From NCBI GenBank assembly GCA_002360635.1, contig DEQW01000003.1:82236-146235 (forward strand): DNA of 64,000 nucleotides, given 5' to 3'. The stretch comes from Flavobacteriaceae bacterium UBA3356. Its GTDB lineage: Bacteria; Bacteroidota; Bacteroidia; Flavobacteriales; Flavobacteriaceae. The first letter of the stretch is position 1. Every line of letters starts with the position of its first letter. The translations under genes were made by a program, and so were the position numbers. The notes beneath the pieces are model-generated. The model saw only the letters and a program-made list of their open reading frames with translations, was not told the origin of the DNA and did not search any database. Shown piece after piece: positions 8,463 through 17,035 of this stretch.

Positions 8463-9281
8463 ATGACAACAAACGACCTAATTTCAGAAATAAGAAAGAA
8501 GAAATCATTCCTTTGTATAGGATTGGATGTTGATTTAAATAAAATTCCGAAACACCTTTTAGAAGAAGAAGACCCTATTTTTTCTTTCAATAAAGCAATT
8601 ATTGACGAGACACACCATTTGGCAGTTGCTTATAAACCAAACACCGCTTTTTATGAAGCATATGGGATTAATGGGTGGAAATCGCTTCAAAAAACAATTG
8701 AATACTTAAACGAAAATTATCCAGAAATCTTTACAATAGCCGATGCTAAACGTGGAGATATTGGAAACACCTCTTCCATGTATGCCCATGCTTTTTTTAA
8801 CGATTTAGGTTTCGATTCAGTAACTGTCGCCCCTTACATGGGAAAAGACTCCGTAGAGCCCTTTCTAGCTTTTGATGACAAACACACTATCTTATTGGCG
8901 TTAACTTCAAATGAAGGTGCTTTCGATTTTCAAACAAAGAAAATTGACTCTGAAGAAGTTTATAAAACCGTTTTAAAAACTTCAAAAAATTGGACAAACG
9001 CTGAGAATTTAATGTATGTGGTGGGGGCTACAAAAGCAGAACATTTTTCAGAAATTAGAAAAATAGTTCCCGATAGTTTTTTATTGGTTCCGGGTGTGGG
9101 AGCTCAAGGTGGCAGTTTGGCTGAAGTGTGTAAATATGGAATGAATAAAAATGTAGGTTTGTTGGTCAACTCTTCTAGAGGAATTCTTTATGCCTCTAAC
9201 AAAGCGAATTTTGCTAAAGCTGCGCAAAACGAAGCTGTAAAGCTGCAGCAAGAAATGCAAAAGATAATGGATGCAATTTAA
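8463..9281 (+). CDS. pyrF: Orotidine 5'-phosphate decarboxylase
   Basis: 272 residues, the long (type 2) form of OMP decarboxylase, which makes UMP in pyrimidine synthesis. Visible marks: FLCIGLDVDLNKIPKHL at the N-terminus, the catalytic DAKRGDIGNTSSMYA loop, VTVAPYMGKDSVEPF, and a phosphate-binding end (VNSSRGILYAS). Its last 11 bases overlap the start of the next gene (ATGCAATTTAA), indicating translational coupling. Confidence 0.95.
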   Translation: MTTNDLISEIRKKKSFLCIGLDVDLNKIPKHLLEEEDPIFSFNKAIIDETHHLAVAYKPNTAFYEAYGINGWKSLQKTIEYLNENYPEIFTIADAKRGDIGNTSSMYAHAFFNDLGFDSVTVAPYMGKDSVEPFLAFDDKHTILLALTSNEGAFDFQTKKIDSEEVYKTVLKTSKNWTNAENLMYVVGATKAEHFSEIRKIVPDSFLLVPGVGAQGGSLAEVCKYGMNKNVGLLVNSSRGILYASNKANFAKAAQNEAVKLQQEMQKIMDAI

Positions 9282-10050
9282 AGACCAGATAGGAAATACA
9301 ATTAATCTACCAAAATCTCCAAAACGGATTGTTTCCTTAGTGCCCTCTCAAACCGAACTTTTAATAGATTTAGGATTAAAAAAAAGTTTAGTTGGTATTA
9401 CAAAATTCTGTGTACACCCTAAAGAGCTCCGTAAGGAAATTCAAGTTGTAGGAGGTACAAAAAGCCTACACTACAATAGGGTGGAAGCGCTTAATCCAGA
9501 TTTAATAATTTGCAACAAAGAAGAAAACACCAAAGAAATGGTGGTAGAACTTCAAAAGATTGCTCCAGTTTGGGTAAGTGATATTTTCTCTATTGAAGAT
9601 AGTTTCGATATGATTGAATCTTTAGGGAACATTTGCAATCGTAAAAAAGAAGCTTTAGATCTAATTTCAAAAATCATTTCAGAAAAAAAGAATTTTGAAA
9701 GCTTTATGGAAGGAAAACCCTTAAAAAAAGTTGCTTACGTGATTTGGAAAAAACCATTAATGATCGCTGGCAGGGATACTTTTATTAATCATCTATTAGA
9801 GCTAAATAATTTCAAAAATATTTGCGAAGAAAAATCATCCAGATATCCAGAAGTTGATTTTAACTTTTTAAAGAGTGCAGATGAAATTTTATTATCCACA
9901 GAGCCTTTTCCTTTCAAAGAAAAAGATGCATTGAAATTGAGTGAAAAACTCTCGAAAAAAGTAAAAGTTGTGGACGGAGAGTACTTTAGTTGGTATGGCT
10001 CTAGACTTTTAGGGGCTTTTGAATACTTTAAGGAGTTACATACACGATAA
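9271..10050 (+). CDS. Helical-backbone metal receptor, BtuF-like ABC substrate-binding protein
   Basis: 259 residues of the class III periplasmic-binding fold: KRIVSLVPSQTELLIDLGL at the N-terminus, a VVGGTKSLHYNRVEALNPDLIICN half, a long linking helix, and a C-terminal half with DEILLSTEPFPF. This fold binds cobalamin, haem or iron-siderophores (family knowledge). No signal peptide is visible from the chosen ATG, unlike classical BtuF, so its compartment is uncertain. The start overlaps the pyrF stop by 11 bases. No permease or ATPase gene is adjacent. B12 is suggested only because of other B12 genes in the window. Confidence 0.75.
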   Translation: MQFKDQIGNTINLPKSPKRIVSLVPSQTELLIDLGLKKSLVGITKFCVHPKELRKEIQVVGGTKSLHYNRVEALNPDLIICNKEENTKEMVVELQKIAPVWVSDIFSIEDSFDMIESLGNICNRKKEALDLISKIISEKKNFESFMEGKPLKKVAYVIWKKPLMIAGRDTFINHLLELNNFKNICEEKSSRYPEVDFNFLKSADEILLSTEPFPFKEKDALKLSEKLSKKVKVVDGEYFSWYGSRLLGAFEYFKELHTR

Positions 10051-10051
10051 A

Positions 10052-10234
10052 TTAATTATCTGCATATTGGTAACGTAGCGATTTAATTTGTTCAAAGACC
10101 TCCTCGGCTTTGCTGTGAATATAATCACTTTTTTCTTTATCCTTTAATGCTATTTCATAAGATTTTCGCATTAAATTTCGATAGCGTTTTTTTAATTTAT
10201 CGAGTTTTGTTTCTTTTTTAAACCAAATATTCAT
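10052..10234 (-). CDS. Lacal_2735-like small conserved protein
   Basis: 60 residues, highly charged and helical (MNIWFKKETKLDKLKKRYRN ... KAEEVFEQIKSLRYQYADN). It matches the short Lacal_2735 family that is widespread in Flavobacteriaceae and has no assigned role. Convergent with the preceding gene, with a one-base gap. A promoter motif lies 22 bases before its start. Confidence 0.75.
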   Translation of the reverse strand: MNIWFKKETKLDKLKKRYRNLMRKSYEIALKDKEKSDYIHSKAEEVFEQIKSLRYQYADN

Positions 10235-10255
10235 GTCAACTACATTTTCATACTA

Positions 10256-10263
10256 CAAAGCTA
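10256..10263 (-). promoter_or_regulatory. -7 promoter element of the Lacal_2735-like gene
   Basis: On the minus strand this reads TAGCTTTG, matching TAnnTTTG, just upstream of the start at 10234. Confidence 0.5.
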
Positions 10264-10357
10264 TGTTACATAATAAAAAAGCACTGTTAGGGTTAGGTTA
10301 ATTCTATCCTAATAGTTTGTGTTAAACGGAATAGTTGCGTTAAAACGTTAACAAATA

Positions 10358-11068
10358 TTAATCCTGAAGCGCAAAGACTTGTTTTAATAAGGACGTAGTT
10401 CTTGCCGAAACTGAGTTCCTAATTTTCTTTTCTTCAACACCAATCATAGTATAAACACCCTTTAAGGCTTCATTGGTAACGTAGTCGGTTAAATCTGGAT
10501 TAACTTGGCTTACAAAGGGTACAGAGTTGTATTTGGTTATAATATTTGTCCAAATTCTATCTGCACCTACTTTTGAAAACGAATTTTGAATTACGGGATT
10601 AAACTTAGTGTACAAAGCCGTATTTGTCTTCCCTTTTAGATAATTGGAGGCAGCGTTGTCAGGGCCTAATAGTATATTTTTAGCGTCATTAAAAGTAATA
10701 TCCCGTACAGCATCTACAAAAATTGGGGTGGATTCTTTCACGGCATCTTCTGCAGCTCTATTTAATACTTTCAGGCCTTCGTCCGCCAAACTACCCAAAC
10801 CTATGTCACGCAATGTCCTATCAACTTTTTGTAATTCTTCAGGTAGTAGTATTTTTACCAGTTTATTTTTATAAAATCCATCTTTCTGTGTAAGCTTGGT
10901 AACCTGTTTGTCTATACCAAAATCTAATGCTTGTCTCAATCCATTTGCAATCATTGTAGGGTTTGTTCCTACTTGACCGGTTGGTAGTGTATTGACAACA
11001 TTTTGAAGTTCGGCGCAAGAAACCATAAAAAAGATTGAAAATACCAAAGCTAATTTTCTGTAAAGCAT
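10358..11068 (-). CDS. DUF4197 lipoprotein
   Basis: 236 residues with a lipoprotein signal (lipobox MVSC) and the DUF4197 pattern: ANGLRQALDFGIDKQV, a KILLPEELQKVDRTLRDIGL segment, ESTPIFVDAVRDITFNDA, and the C-terminal TDYVTNEALKGVYTMIGVEE. Mainly helical. The family is common in Bacteroidota and Gammaproteobacteria; its function is unknown. It is followed at the left by ~120 bases without a gene. Confidence 0.85.
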   Translation of the reverse strand: MLYRKLALVFSIFFMVSCAELQNVVNTLPTGQVGTNPTMIANGLRQALDFGIDKQVTKLTQKDGFYKNKLVKILLPEELQKVDRTLRDIGLGSLADEGLKVLNRAAEDAVKESTPIFVDAVRDITFNDAKNILLGPDNAASNYLKGKTNTALYTKFNPVIQNSFSKVGADRIWTNIITKYNSVPFVSQVNPDLTDYVTNEALKGVYTMIGVEEKKIRNSVSARTTSLLKQVFALQD

Positions 11069-11092
11069 AATCGTGTGATTTAAAAATAAAGA

Positions 11093-11122
11093 TAAAAAAA
11101 AGCCCTTCGTTTGAAGGGCTTT
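11093..11122 (-). terminator. Terminator after the T9SS protein gene
   Basis: Arms AAAGCCCTTC (11099-11108) and GAAGGGCTTT (11113-11122) with loop GTTT; on the minus strand it is followed by a T-run. It lies 18 bases after the stop of the gene ending at 11141. Confidence 0.9.
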
Positions 11123-11140
11123 AGCTAGTGAATAATTTAA

Positions 11141-12058
11141 TTATTTAATCACTTTAACGGTTTTGGTTGCTTTCCCGATAGTTACTTGTACTAAATAAGC
11201 ACCAGAAGAAAGACCACTCATATCAATACTTGGTGAAACAGCATCAGGTCGAGCTGATAATACTTCTTTACCAAGAATGTCATATACAGTAACAGAGTTA
11301 ACTGTAGCTTTAGACTCGATGTTCAATATATCTTTAACAGGGTTAGGGTATACACTAAACACATCTGCAGAGAAATCGTCTGTACTCAATACGCCAGCTC
11401 CAGCTACTACATCATCCACATAAAATAATGAGAACTCACTAGGTGCAAAAAAGTCTATTCCACCTAAATAAGGAGCTGCTATATCATTAAATGGTGTTCC
11501 TGCTGGAATTGCTTCTACTTCATTAACCATTAGTTGATAAGTTTGAGCTTCCATGTCAAAAATAATTTTTACAGGGAACCAAGCATCATGAGGAAAATCC
11601 CAAGTAAAACTTGCGTCTGCTGTTTGTCCTACTCCAGGGTTACCATTTGCTAAATTAAAATAATGATCTGTCAATAGGAAGCTACCTGCTTGTGGAGTTG
11701 TTATTTCTCCTTGAATGTTAAAAAAGCCCTCTTGATTTGAAGGTACGTACATTTGCCATGCTAAAGTATATTCACCAGAATTGGGTTGAGAATCTACCAA
11801 AAATAATTGATCTTGTGGTCCTCCACCTGCTTGACCAGGCCCTATGACCATAGATTGAAAGCCAGAATTTGCTTGATCGAACGTTACCTGTCCTTCTTCA
11901 TCAGTTCCTTCGTCACCAGACCAAGTTCTCCATTGTGAGGATTGTGGTGAGATATCACCTAGGTCGTAAGATTCAAAATCATCAGTTTGCTCAACCTGTG
12001 CATTTGTATTAAATACAAAAGCACAAAGTGCAAATGCTAATAAGTAAATTTTTTTCAT
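11141..12058 (-). CDS. Secreted protein with T9SS C-terminal sorting domain
   Basis: 305 residues with a signal peptide (MKKIYLLAFALCAFVFNTNA). Residues ~25-215 form a beta-sandwich of the LamG/concanavalin type (DDFESYDLGDISPQSSQWRTW and later YTLAWQMYVPSNQ), of unknown ligand. The last ~75 residues are a type A sorting domain: FSVYPNPVKDILNIESK, VTVYDILGKEVLS, LSSGAYLVQVTIGKATKTVKVIK. The T9SS would export it across the outer membrane and attach it to the surface or release it. Monocistronic, with its own terminator. Confidence 0.85.
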   Translation of the reverse strand: MKKIYLLAFALCAFVFNTNAQVEQTDDFESYDLGDISPQSSQWRTWSGDEGTDEEGQVTFDQANSGFQSMVIGPGQAGGGPQDQLFLVDSQPNSGEYTLAWQMYVPSNQEGFFNIQGEITTPQAGSFLLTDHYFNLANGNPGVGQTADASFTWDFPHDAWFPVKIIFDMEAQTYQLMVNEVEAIPAGTPFNDIAAPYLGGIDFFAPSEFSLFYVDDVVAGAGVLSTDDFSADVFSVYPNPVKDILNIESKATVNSVTVYDILGKEVLSARPDAVSPSIDMSGLSSGAYLVQVTIGKATKTVKVIK

Positions 12059-12190
12059 AATAGTAGTTTTTAAATTGTTTATTATTTATTCACGCAATAT
12101 ACAATATAATCATAAAATGTAATAATTTAGGTTAAATTTTGTTTAAATTATCATTGAGTTGCTAAAGCCTTTTTATTGTTGCCTTTTTCG

Positions 12191-12198
12191 TAAATTTG
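12191..12198 (+). promoter_or_regulatory. -7 promoter element of icmF
   Basis: TAAATTTG fits TAnnTTTG and lies 29 bases before the icmF ATG. Confidence 0.6.
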
Positions 12199-12226
12199 TC
12201 TTTTAAAAAAATAAGAAAATATATCA

Positions 12227-15200
12227 ATGCAACAAGCAAAACCTTACACTCCCAAAAATAAAGTTAGAATTGTTACCGCAGCTTCCCTTTTTGATGGTCA
12301 CGATGCAGCAATAAATATTATGCGCCGTATAATTCAATCTACTGGGGTTGAAGTAATTCATTTAGGGCACGATCGTAGTGTTGAAGAAGTTGTAAATACT
12401 GCAATTCAAGAAGATGCAAACGCTATTGCAATGACATCTTACCAAGGTGGTCATAATGAATATTTTAAATACATGTACGACCTTCTAAAAGAAAAAGGAG
12501 CGGAACATATAAAAATTTTTGGCGGTGGCGGTGGTGTGATTCTTCCTGAAGAAATTGAAGAGTTACACAATTATGGTATTACCCGTATTTACGCACCAGA
12601 TGATGGTAGGGAGCTTGGTTTGCAAGGTATGATTAACGATTTGGTTGAAACTGCCGATTTTCCAATTGGTGAAAACCTAAATGGAGAAGAAATAAAGCTT
12701 TCAGAAAAAAATGATAACGCTATTGCTCGTGTTATTTCAGCAGCTGAAAACTTTCCAGAAGTTGCCAAAAAGATCTTAGATTCCATTCATAAAAAGAATG
12801 AAAAAAGTACAATCCCCGTCTTGGGAATCACAGGTACAGGAGGCTCTGGTAAATCATCGTTGGTTGACGAATTGGTTCGCCGGTTTTTAATCGACTTTCC
12901 AGAAAAAACAATCGGGATTATTTCCGTAGATCCTTCAAAACGTAAAACAGGCGGAGCCTTATTGGGCGACCGTATCCGTATGAATGCCATAAACTCACCA
13001 CGGGTATATATGCGCAGTTTGGCTACTCGCCAAAGTAATTTGGCACTTTCTAAGCACGTTGCTGAAGCGGTTCAAGTTTTAAAAGCTGCCGAGTACGATC
13101 TTATTATTTTAGAAACTTCGGGTATTGGTCAAAGTGATACCGAAATTTTAGACCATAGCGATGTTTCTCTGTATGTTATGACACCCGAATTTGGCGCTGC
13201 AACGCAATTGGAGAAAATCGATATGTTAGATTTTGCTGATTTGGTATCTATTAACAAGTTTGACAAAAGAGGTGCTAAAGATGCGCTTCGCGATGTGAAA
13301 AAACAATATATGCGTAACCACCAATTGTGGGATACGCCTCAAGATCAACTTCCTGTTTTCGGCACAATTGCTTCTCAGTTTAACGACCCAGGGATGAACA
13401 AGCTGTACAAAGCTATTATGGATGAGATTGCTTCCAAAACGAAAGCCGATTTAAATAGCAAGTATGAAATTTCAGATGAAATGTCTGAAAAGATTTTTGT
13501 AATTCCACCGGCAAGGACGCGTTATCTTTCCGAAATATCTGAAAATAACAGAGCTTACGACAAAAAAGCTTCCGAACAAGCTGAAGTAGCACAGAAACTC
13601 TATGGAATCTTTAAAACTATAGAAACTATTTCTGGTGCTACACCTACATTAGATAAATCAGGAATTGATTCTGAAGCACTTAATGTTTCCGAAGAAAATA
13701 AAGACTTAGTTAAACTATTAATAGCAGAGTTTGATAAAGAAAAAATGAACTTAGATCCCTACAATTGGGAAGTAATTACCGGTTGGGACGAAAAAGTAAA
13801 CCGCTATCAAGAACCGGTTTACAAATTTAAAGTTCGTGACAAAGAAATTAGTATCGATACGCATACTGAGTCACTTTCGCACACACAAATACCAAAAGTG
13901 TGTTTGCCTAAATACCAGGCTTGGGGCGATATTTTAAAATGGGTATTACAAGAAAATGTACCGGGTGAATTTCCGTATACTTCGGGTTTATATCCCTTTA
14001 AGCGTACCGGAGAAGATCCTACCCGAATGTTTGCGGGTGAAGGTGGGCCAGAGCGCACCAACCGTCGTTTTCATTACGTAAGTATGGGATTGCCGGCCAA
14101 ACGACTTTCTACAGCTTTTGATAGTGTGACGTTATATGGTAACGACCCCGATCATCGCCCAGATATCTACGGAAAAATTGGGAATGCCGGAGTTTCCATC
14201 TGCTGTTTAGACGATGCTAAAAAATTATATTCTGGCTTCGATTTAAGCCACCCAATGACATCGGTAAGTATGACGATTAATGGTCCCGCACCTATGTTGC
14301 TTGGGTTTTTTATGAATGCGGCTATCGATCAAAATTGCGAAAAATACATCAAGGAAAATGATCTTGAAGATGAGGTAGAAAAGAGAATCGCCAAGATTTA
14401 CAAAGAAAGCGGGATGGATCGCCCAAAATATAATGGTGAACTACCTGAAGGAAATGATGGTTTAGGATTGATGCTTTTGGGTGTTACTGGTGATCAAGTA
14501 TTGCCACAAGATGTATATCAAAAAATTAAATTTGATACATTAAAGCAAGTTCGCGGAACCGTTCAAGCCGATATTTTAAAAGAAGACCAGGCTCAAAATA
14601 CGTGTATTTTCTCTACGGAGTTTGCACTTCGTTTAATGGGCGATGTTCAAGAATATTTTATTGAAAAACAAGTTAGAAACTTCTATTCGGTTTCTATTAG
14701 CGGGTATCATATTGCCGAAGCTGGAGCAAATCCTATTACCCAGTTGGCATTCACATTGGCAAATGGCTTTACCTATGTAGAGTACTATTTAAGCCGCGGG
14801 ATGGATATTAACAAATTCGGTCCTAACTTATCGTTCTTCTTCAGTAATGGTATTGATCCTGAGTATTCAGTAATTGGTCGCGTGGCCCGTAAAATTTGGT
14901 CTAAAGCTTTAAAGGAAAAGTACGGAGCGAATCCACGAGCGCAGATGTTAAAATATCACATTCAGACGTCTGGTCGTTCCTTGCACGCTCAGGAGATTGA
15001 TTTTAACGATATTAGAACTACGTTACAAGCATTATATGCTATTTACGATAACTGTAATTCATTACATACAAACGCGTACGATGAAGCGATTACAACGCCT
15101 ACAGAAGAAAGCGTACGCCGTGCGATGGCAATTCAGTTAATTATTAATAAAGAACTAGGGTTGGCGAAAAACGAAAACCCGATTCAAGGTTCGTTTATTA

Positions 15201-15652
15201 TCGAAGAATTAACCGACTTGGTTGAAGAAGCTGTATTGAAAGAGTTCGACAGCCTTACGGAACGTGGCGGAGTATTAGGTGCGATGGAAACTATGTACCA
15301 GCGTGGAAAAATTCAGGAAGAGAGTCTGTATTATGAAACGTTGAAGCATACGGGAGAATTCCCAATTATTGGTGTAAATACTTTCTTAAGCAGTAAAGGT
15401 TCACCAACGATTCAGCCTAAAGAAGTGATTAGAGCTACGGAAGAAGAAAAGCAAGCCCAGATTACTACGTTAGAGAAACTTCATAAAACATACGAAGATA
15501 GTGCAGAAGAAACCTTGAGTAGGGTGCAAGATGCGGCTATTGAAAACAAAAATATGTTTGAAGAATTAATGGAAGCAACCAAAGTTTGTTCTTTAGGGCA
15601 AATTACCGAAGCGTTGTTTGAAGTAGGAGGACAGTATCGTAGGAATATGTAA
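12227..15652 (+). CDS. icmF: Fused B12-dependent acyl-CoA mutase IcmF (methylmalonyl-CoA mutase family)
   Basis: 1141 residues combining all parts of a B12 mutase in one chain. Residues ~12-145 are the cobalamin-binding domain, with D23-G-H25 providing the lower axial histidine and the GGGGGVI loop near 99-105. Residues ~195-420 are a MeaB/ArgK-type chaperone GTPase with P-loop GTGGSGKS (203-210). The rest is a TIM-barrel mutase domain (EFPYTSGLYPFKRTGEDPTR; SVSISGYHIAEAGANP). This order is that of IcmF, which interconverts isobutyryl-CoA and butyryl-CoA or related acyl-CoAs. The exact substrate cannot be set by eye. Transcribed alone, with a promoter motif and a terminator. Confidence 0.93.
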   Translation: MQQAKPYTPKNKVRIVTAASLFDGHDAAINIMRRIIQSTGVEVIHLGHDRSVEEVVNTAIQEDANAIAMTSYQGGHNEYFKYMYDLLKEKGAEHIKIFGGGGGVILPEEIEELHNYGITRIYAPDDGRELGLQGMINDLVETADFPIGENLNGEEIKLSEKNDNAIARVISAAENFPEVAKKILDSIHKKNEKSTIPVLGITGTGGSGKSSLVDELVRRFLIDFPEKTIGIISVDPSKRKTGGALLGDRIRMNAINSPRVYMRSLATRQSNLALSKHVAEAVQVLKAAEYDLIILETSGIGQSDTEILDHSDVSLYVMTPEFGAATQLEKIDMLDFADLVSINKFDKRGAKDALRDVKKQYMRNHQLWDTPQDQLPVFGTIASQFNDPGMNKLYKAIMDEIASKTKADLNSKYEISDEMSEKIFVIPPARTRYLSEISENNRAYDKKASEQAEVAQKLYGIFKTIETISGATPTLDKSGIDSEALNVSEENKDLVKLLIAEFDKEKMNLDPYNWEVITGWDEKVNRYQEPVYKFKVRDKEISIDTHTESLSHTQIPKVCLPKYQAWGDILKWVLQENVPGEFPYTSGLYPFKRTGEDPTRMFAGEGGPERTNRRFHYVSMGLPAKRLSTAFDSVTLYGNDPDHRPDIYGKIGNAGVSICCLDDAKKLYSGFDLSHPMTSVSMTINGPAPMLLGFFMNAAIDQNCEKYIKENDLEDEVEKRIAKIYKESGMDRPKYNGELPEGNDGLGLMLLGVTGDQVLPQDVYQKIKFDTLKQVRGTVQADILKEDQAQNTCIFSTEFALRLMGDVQEYFIEKQVRNFYSVSISGYHIAEAGANPITQLAFTLANGFTYVEYYLSRGMDINKFGPNLSFFFSNGIDPEYSVIGRVARKIWSKALKEKYGANPRAQMLKYHIQTSGRSLHAQEIDFNDIRTTLQALYAIYDNCNSLHTNAYDEAITTPTEESVRRAMAIQLIINKELGLAKNENPIQGSFIIEELTDLVEEAVLKEFDSLTERGGVLGAMETMYQRGKIQEESLYYETLKHTGEFPIIGVNTFLSSKGSPTIQPKEVIRATEEEKQAQITTLEKLHKTYEDSAEETLSRVQDAAIENKNMFEELMEATKVCSLGQITEALFEVGGQYRRNM

Positions 15653-15673
15653 ACAATACCTGATAAATAATAT

Positions 15674-15699
15674 AAGCCCGATATGAAAATATCGGGCTT
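15674..15699. terminator. Bidirectional terminator between icmF and a convergent gene
   Basis: Arms AAGCCCGATAT (15674-15684) and ATATCGGGCTT (15689-15699) with loop GAAA, placed between two convergent genes. T-runs on both sides are weak. Confidence 0.75.
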
Positions 15700-15706
15700 A
15701 TTAATT

Positions 15707-16102
15707 TTATAAAGTTAACATCCAAGTGCGTTGTAGTTTTCTAAACTTTTTAAGCTCGTGCCTTAACAGGTTTAAAAACTCTTTCCCATTGCTGTTGGAG
15801 TTTTCTAGTCGTTCACAATTCTTGTAAAGCAAATTGGTTAATCGAGCTACCGAAGCAGCGTGTTTGTGTTTTGCTTCAGAAAAAAGTTGACTTTCTGCTT
15901 TTAATATTTCAGGAGCCAAATTTGTAGATTGTTGCACAATATCCCCTGTAAAATAAACGTGTGGATCTTCTGTTCCATCTTCTTTCAAACTGGCTAAATC
16001 GTGTACCAAATATTCAGAAACTCTTCGTGATAAAGCAAAAATTTCCTCAGCCTTTTTATAAAGGGCTGTCTGCGGAAATTTATTTGGAAGATGTGCTGCC
16101 AT
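15707..16102 (-). CDS. Hypothetical helical protein, four-helix-bundle-like
   Basis: 131 residues, predicted nearly all helical (ALYKKAEEIFALSRRVSEYL; ARLTNLLYKNCERLENS; FLNLLRHELKKFRKLQRTWM). No signal peptide and no recognised motif. The helix pattern is similar to 23S-rRNA-intervening-sequence-type four-helix bundles, but this is only a resemblance of form. A -7 element lies 35 bases upstream of the start. Confidence 0.6.
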   Translation of the reverse strand: MAAHLPNKFPQTALYKKAEEIFALSRRVSEYLVHDLASLKEDGTEDPHVYFTGDIVQQSTNLAPEILKAESQLFSEAKHKHAASVARLTNLLYKNCERLENSNSNGKEFLNLLRHELKKFRKLQRTWMLTL

Positions 16103-16136
16103 TATAGCTGTAATTAATACCTAAAATACTGAAACC

Positions 16137-16144
16137 CAAATTTA
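16137..16144 (-). promoter_or_regulatory. -7 promoter element of the 15707-16102 gene
   Basis: Minus-strand TAAATTTG matches TAnnTTTG upstream of the start at 16102. Confidence 0.5.
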
Positions 16145-16234
16145 CTAAGAAAAACGGTTAGTTGTCAGTTAAATTTAAGGTATATAGTTATATTTGAATT
16201 AATATTTAATGTATTTTATAAATAAACTTTAAAA

Positions 16235-16672
16235 ATGATTGACGACTTAAATTGGAAGATTTTAAAGCATTTACAAAAAAATGCTAGGCTTTCCAGTGCC
16301 GAAATAGGAAGGCAGATAGGGATGAGTTCGCCCGCTGTTTCAGAACGTATAAAGAAAATGGAAGATGCAGGGGTAATTCACGGATACCATACCGTGGTTT
16401 CTCCATTTGAAGCAGGATACCAATTAAAAGCCATTATTACCTTGCGGGCTTTTATGGGGAAATTAAAACCTTTTCTTGAAAAAGTAAAAACCTATGATGA
16501 AGTTTTAAATTGCTACCGAATAACAGGTAACGAAAATATAGTAATGGAAGTCGCCCTAAAAAATCAAAAGCATTTAGAGGCTTTTATCGACCAGTTAATT
16601 GTGTATGGTGAGACAAAAACTCAAATTGTTTTGTCGCATGTGGTAAAAAACAATGAAATTAAGAAAGCTTAA
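16235..16672 (+). CDS. Lrp/AsnC family transcriptional regulator
   Basis: 145 residues. Residues 1-60 are the AsnC-type winged helix-turn-helix (DDLNWKILKHLQKNARLSSA ... GMSSPAVSERIKKMEDAGVI), and residues ~65-140 the RAM ligand-binding domain (LKAIITLRAFMG, CYRITGNENIVMEVAL). Such proteins sense amino acids and control their metabolism or export. Its target is not evident: neighbours are a small membrane protein and, further on, an MFS transporter on the other strand. Confidence 0.92.
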   Translation: MIDDLNWKILKHLQKNARLSSAEIGRQIGMSSPAVSERIKKMEDAGVIHGYHTVVSPFEAGYQLKAIITLRAFMGKLKPFLEKVKTYDEVLNCYRITGNENIVMEVALKNQKHLEAFIDQLIVYGETKTQIVLSHVVKNNEIKKA

Positions 16673-16776
16673 CACTTTAGATATTTTTGAGTTAAAGTTA
16701 TATCAATTAAGGTATTGTTAGTATAAAATTGAATTGTTACGAAGTAAATTGGTTCTTAAATTAACTACTAAGAATT

Positions 16777-17022
16777 ATGAAAAACTATACACTTCACTTA
16801 TTAATTTTAACCATTTTAACTGCTATTTTAGGATTTTCAGGATTTGAATTCATTGGAGATTCCGTAGTCAGGTTTGCCTGCTTACTTTCAGGAATTGGAT
16901 TGTTTATTTCCTGCTTAGATGCAGTTATTATTTCAAGAAGAAACAGAAAGCTTAAAAAGCAAGTAGAAACTGAAAAGGTTAAGAGTAACCACGGTTCAAG
17001 AAAATTCAGCAACAACCAATAA
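16777..17022 (+). CDS. Small membrane protein, unknown
   Basis: 81 residues with two hydrophobic helices (LHLLILTILTAILGFSGFEF and VVRFACLLSGIGLFISCLDAVI) and a basic C-terminal tail (SRRNRKLKKQVETEK). No family recognised. It ends 13 bases before the convergent MFS gene. Confidence 0.55.
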   Translation: MKNYTLHLLILTILTAILGFSGFEFIGDSVVRFACLLSGIGLFISCLDAVIISRRNRKLKKQVETEKVKSNHGSRKFSNNQ

Positions 17023-17035
17023 TTACTACTGGTTA

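Noticed and set aside
12059..12226. Cobalamin riboswitch before icmF
   Set aside because: The region is short and A/T-rich and lacks a B12-box-like sequence; only a promoter element is seen.
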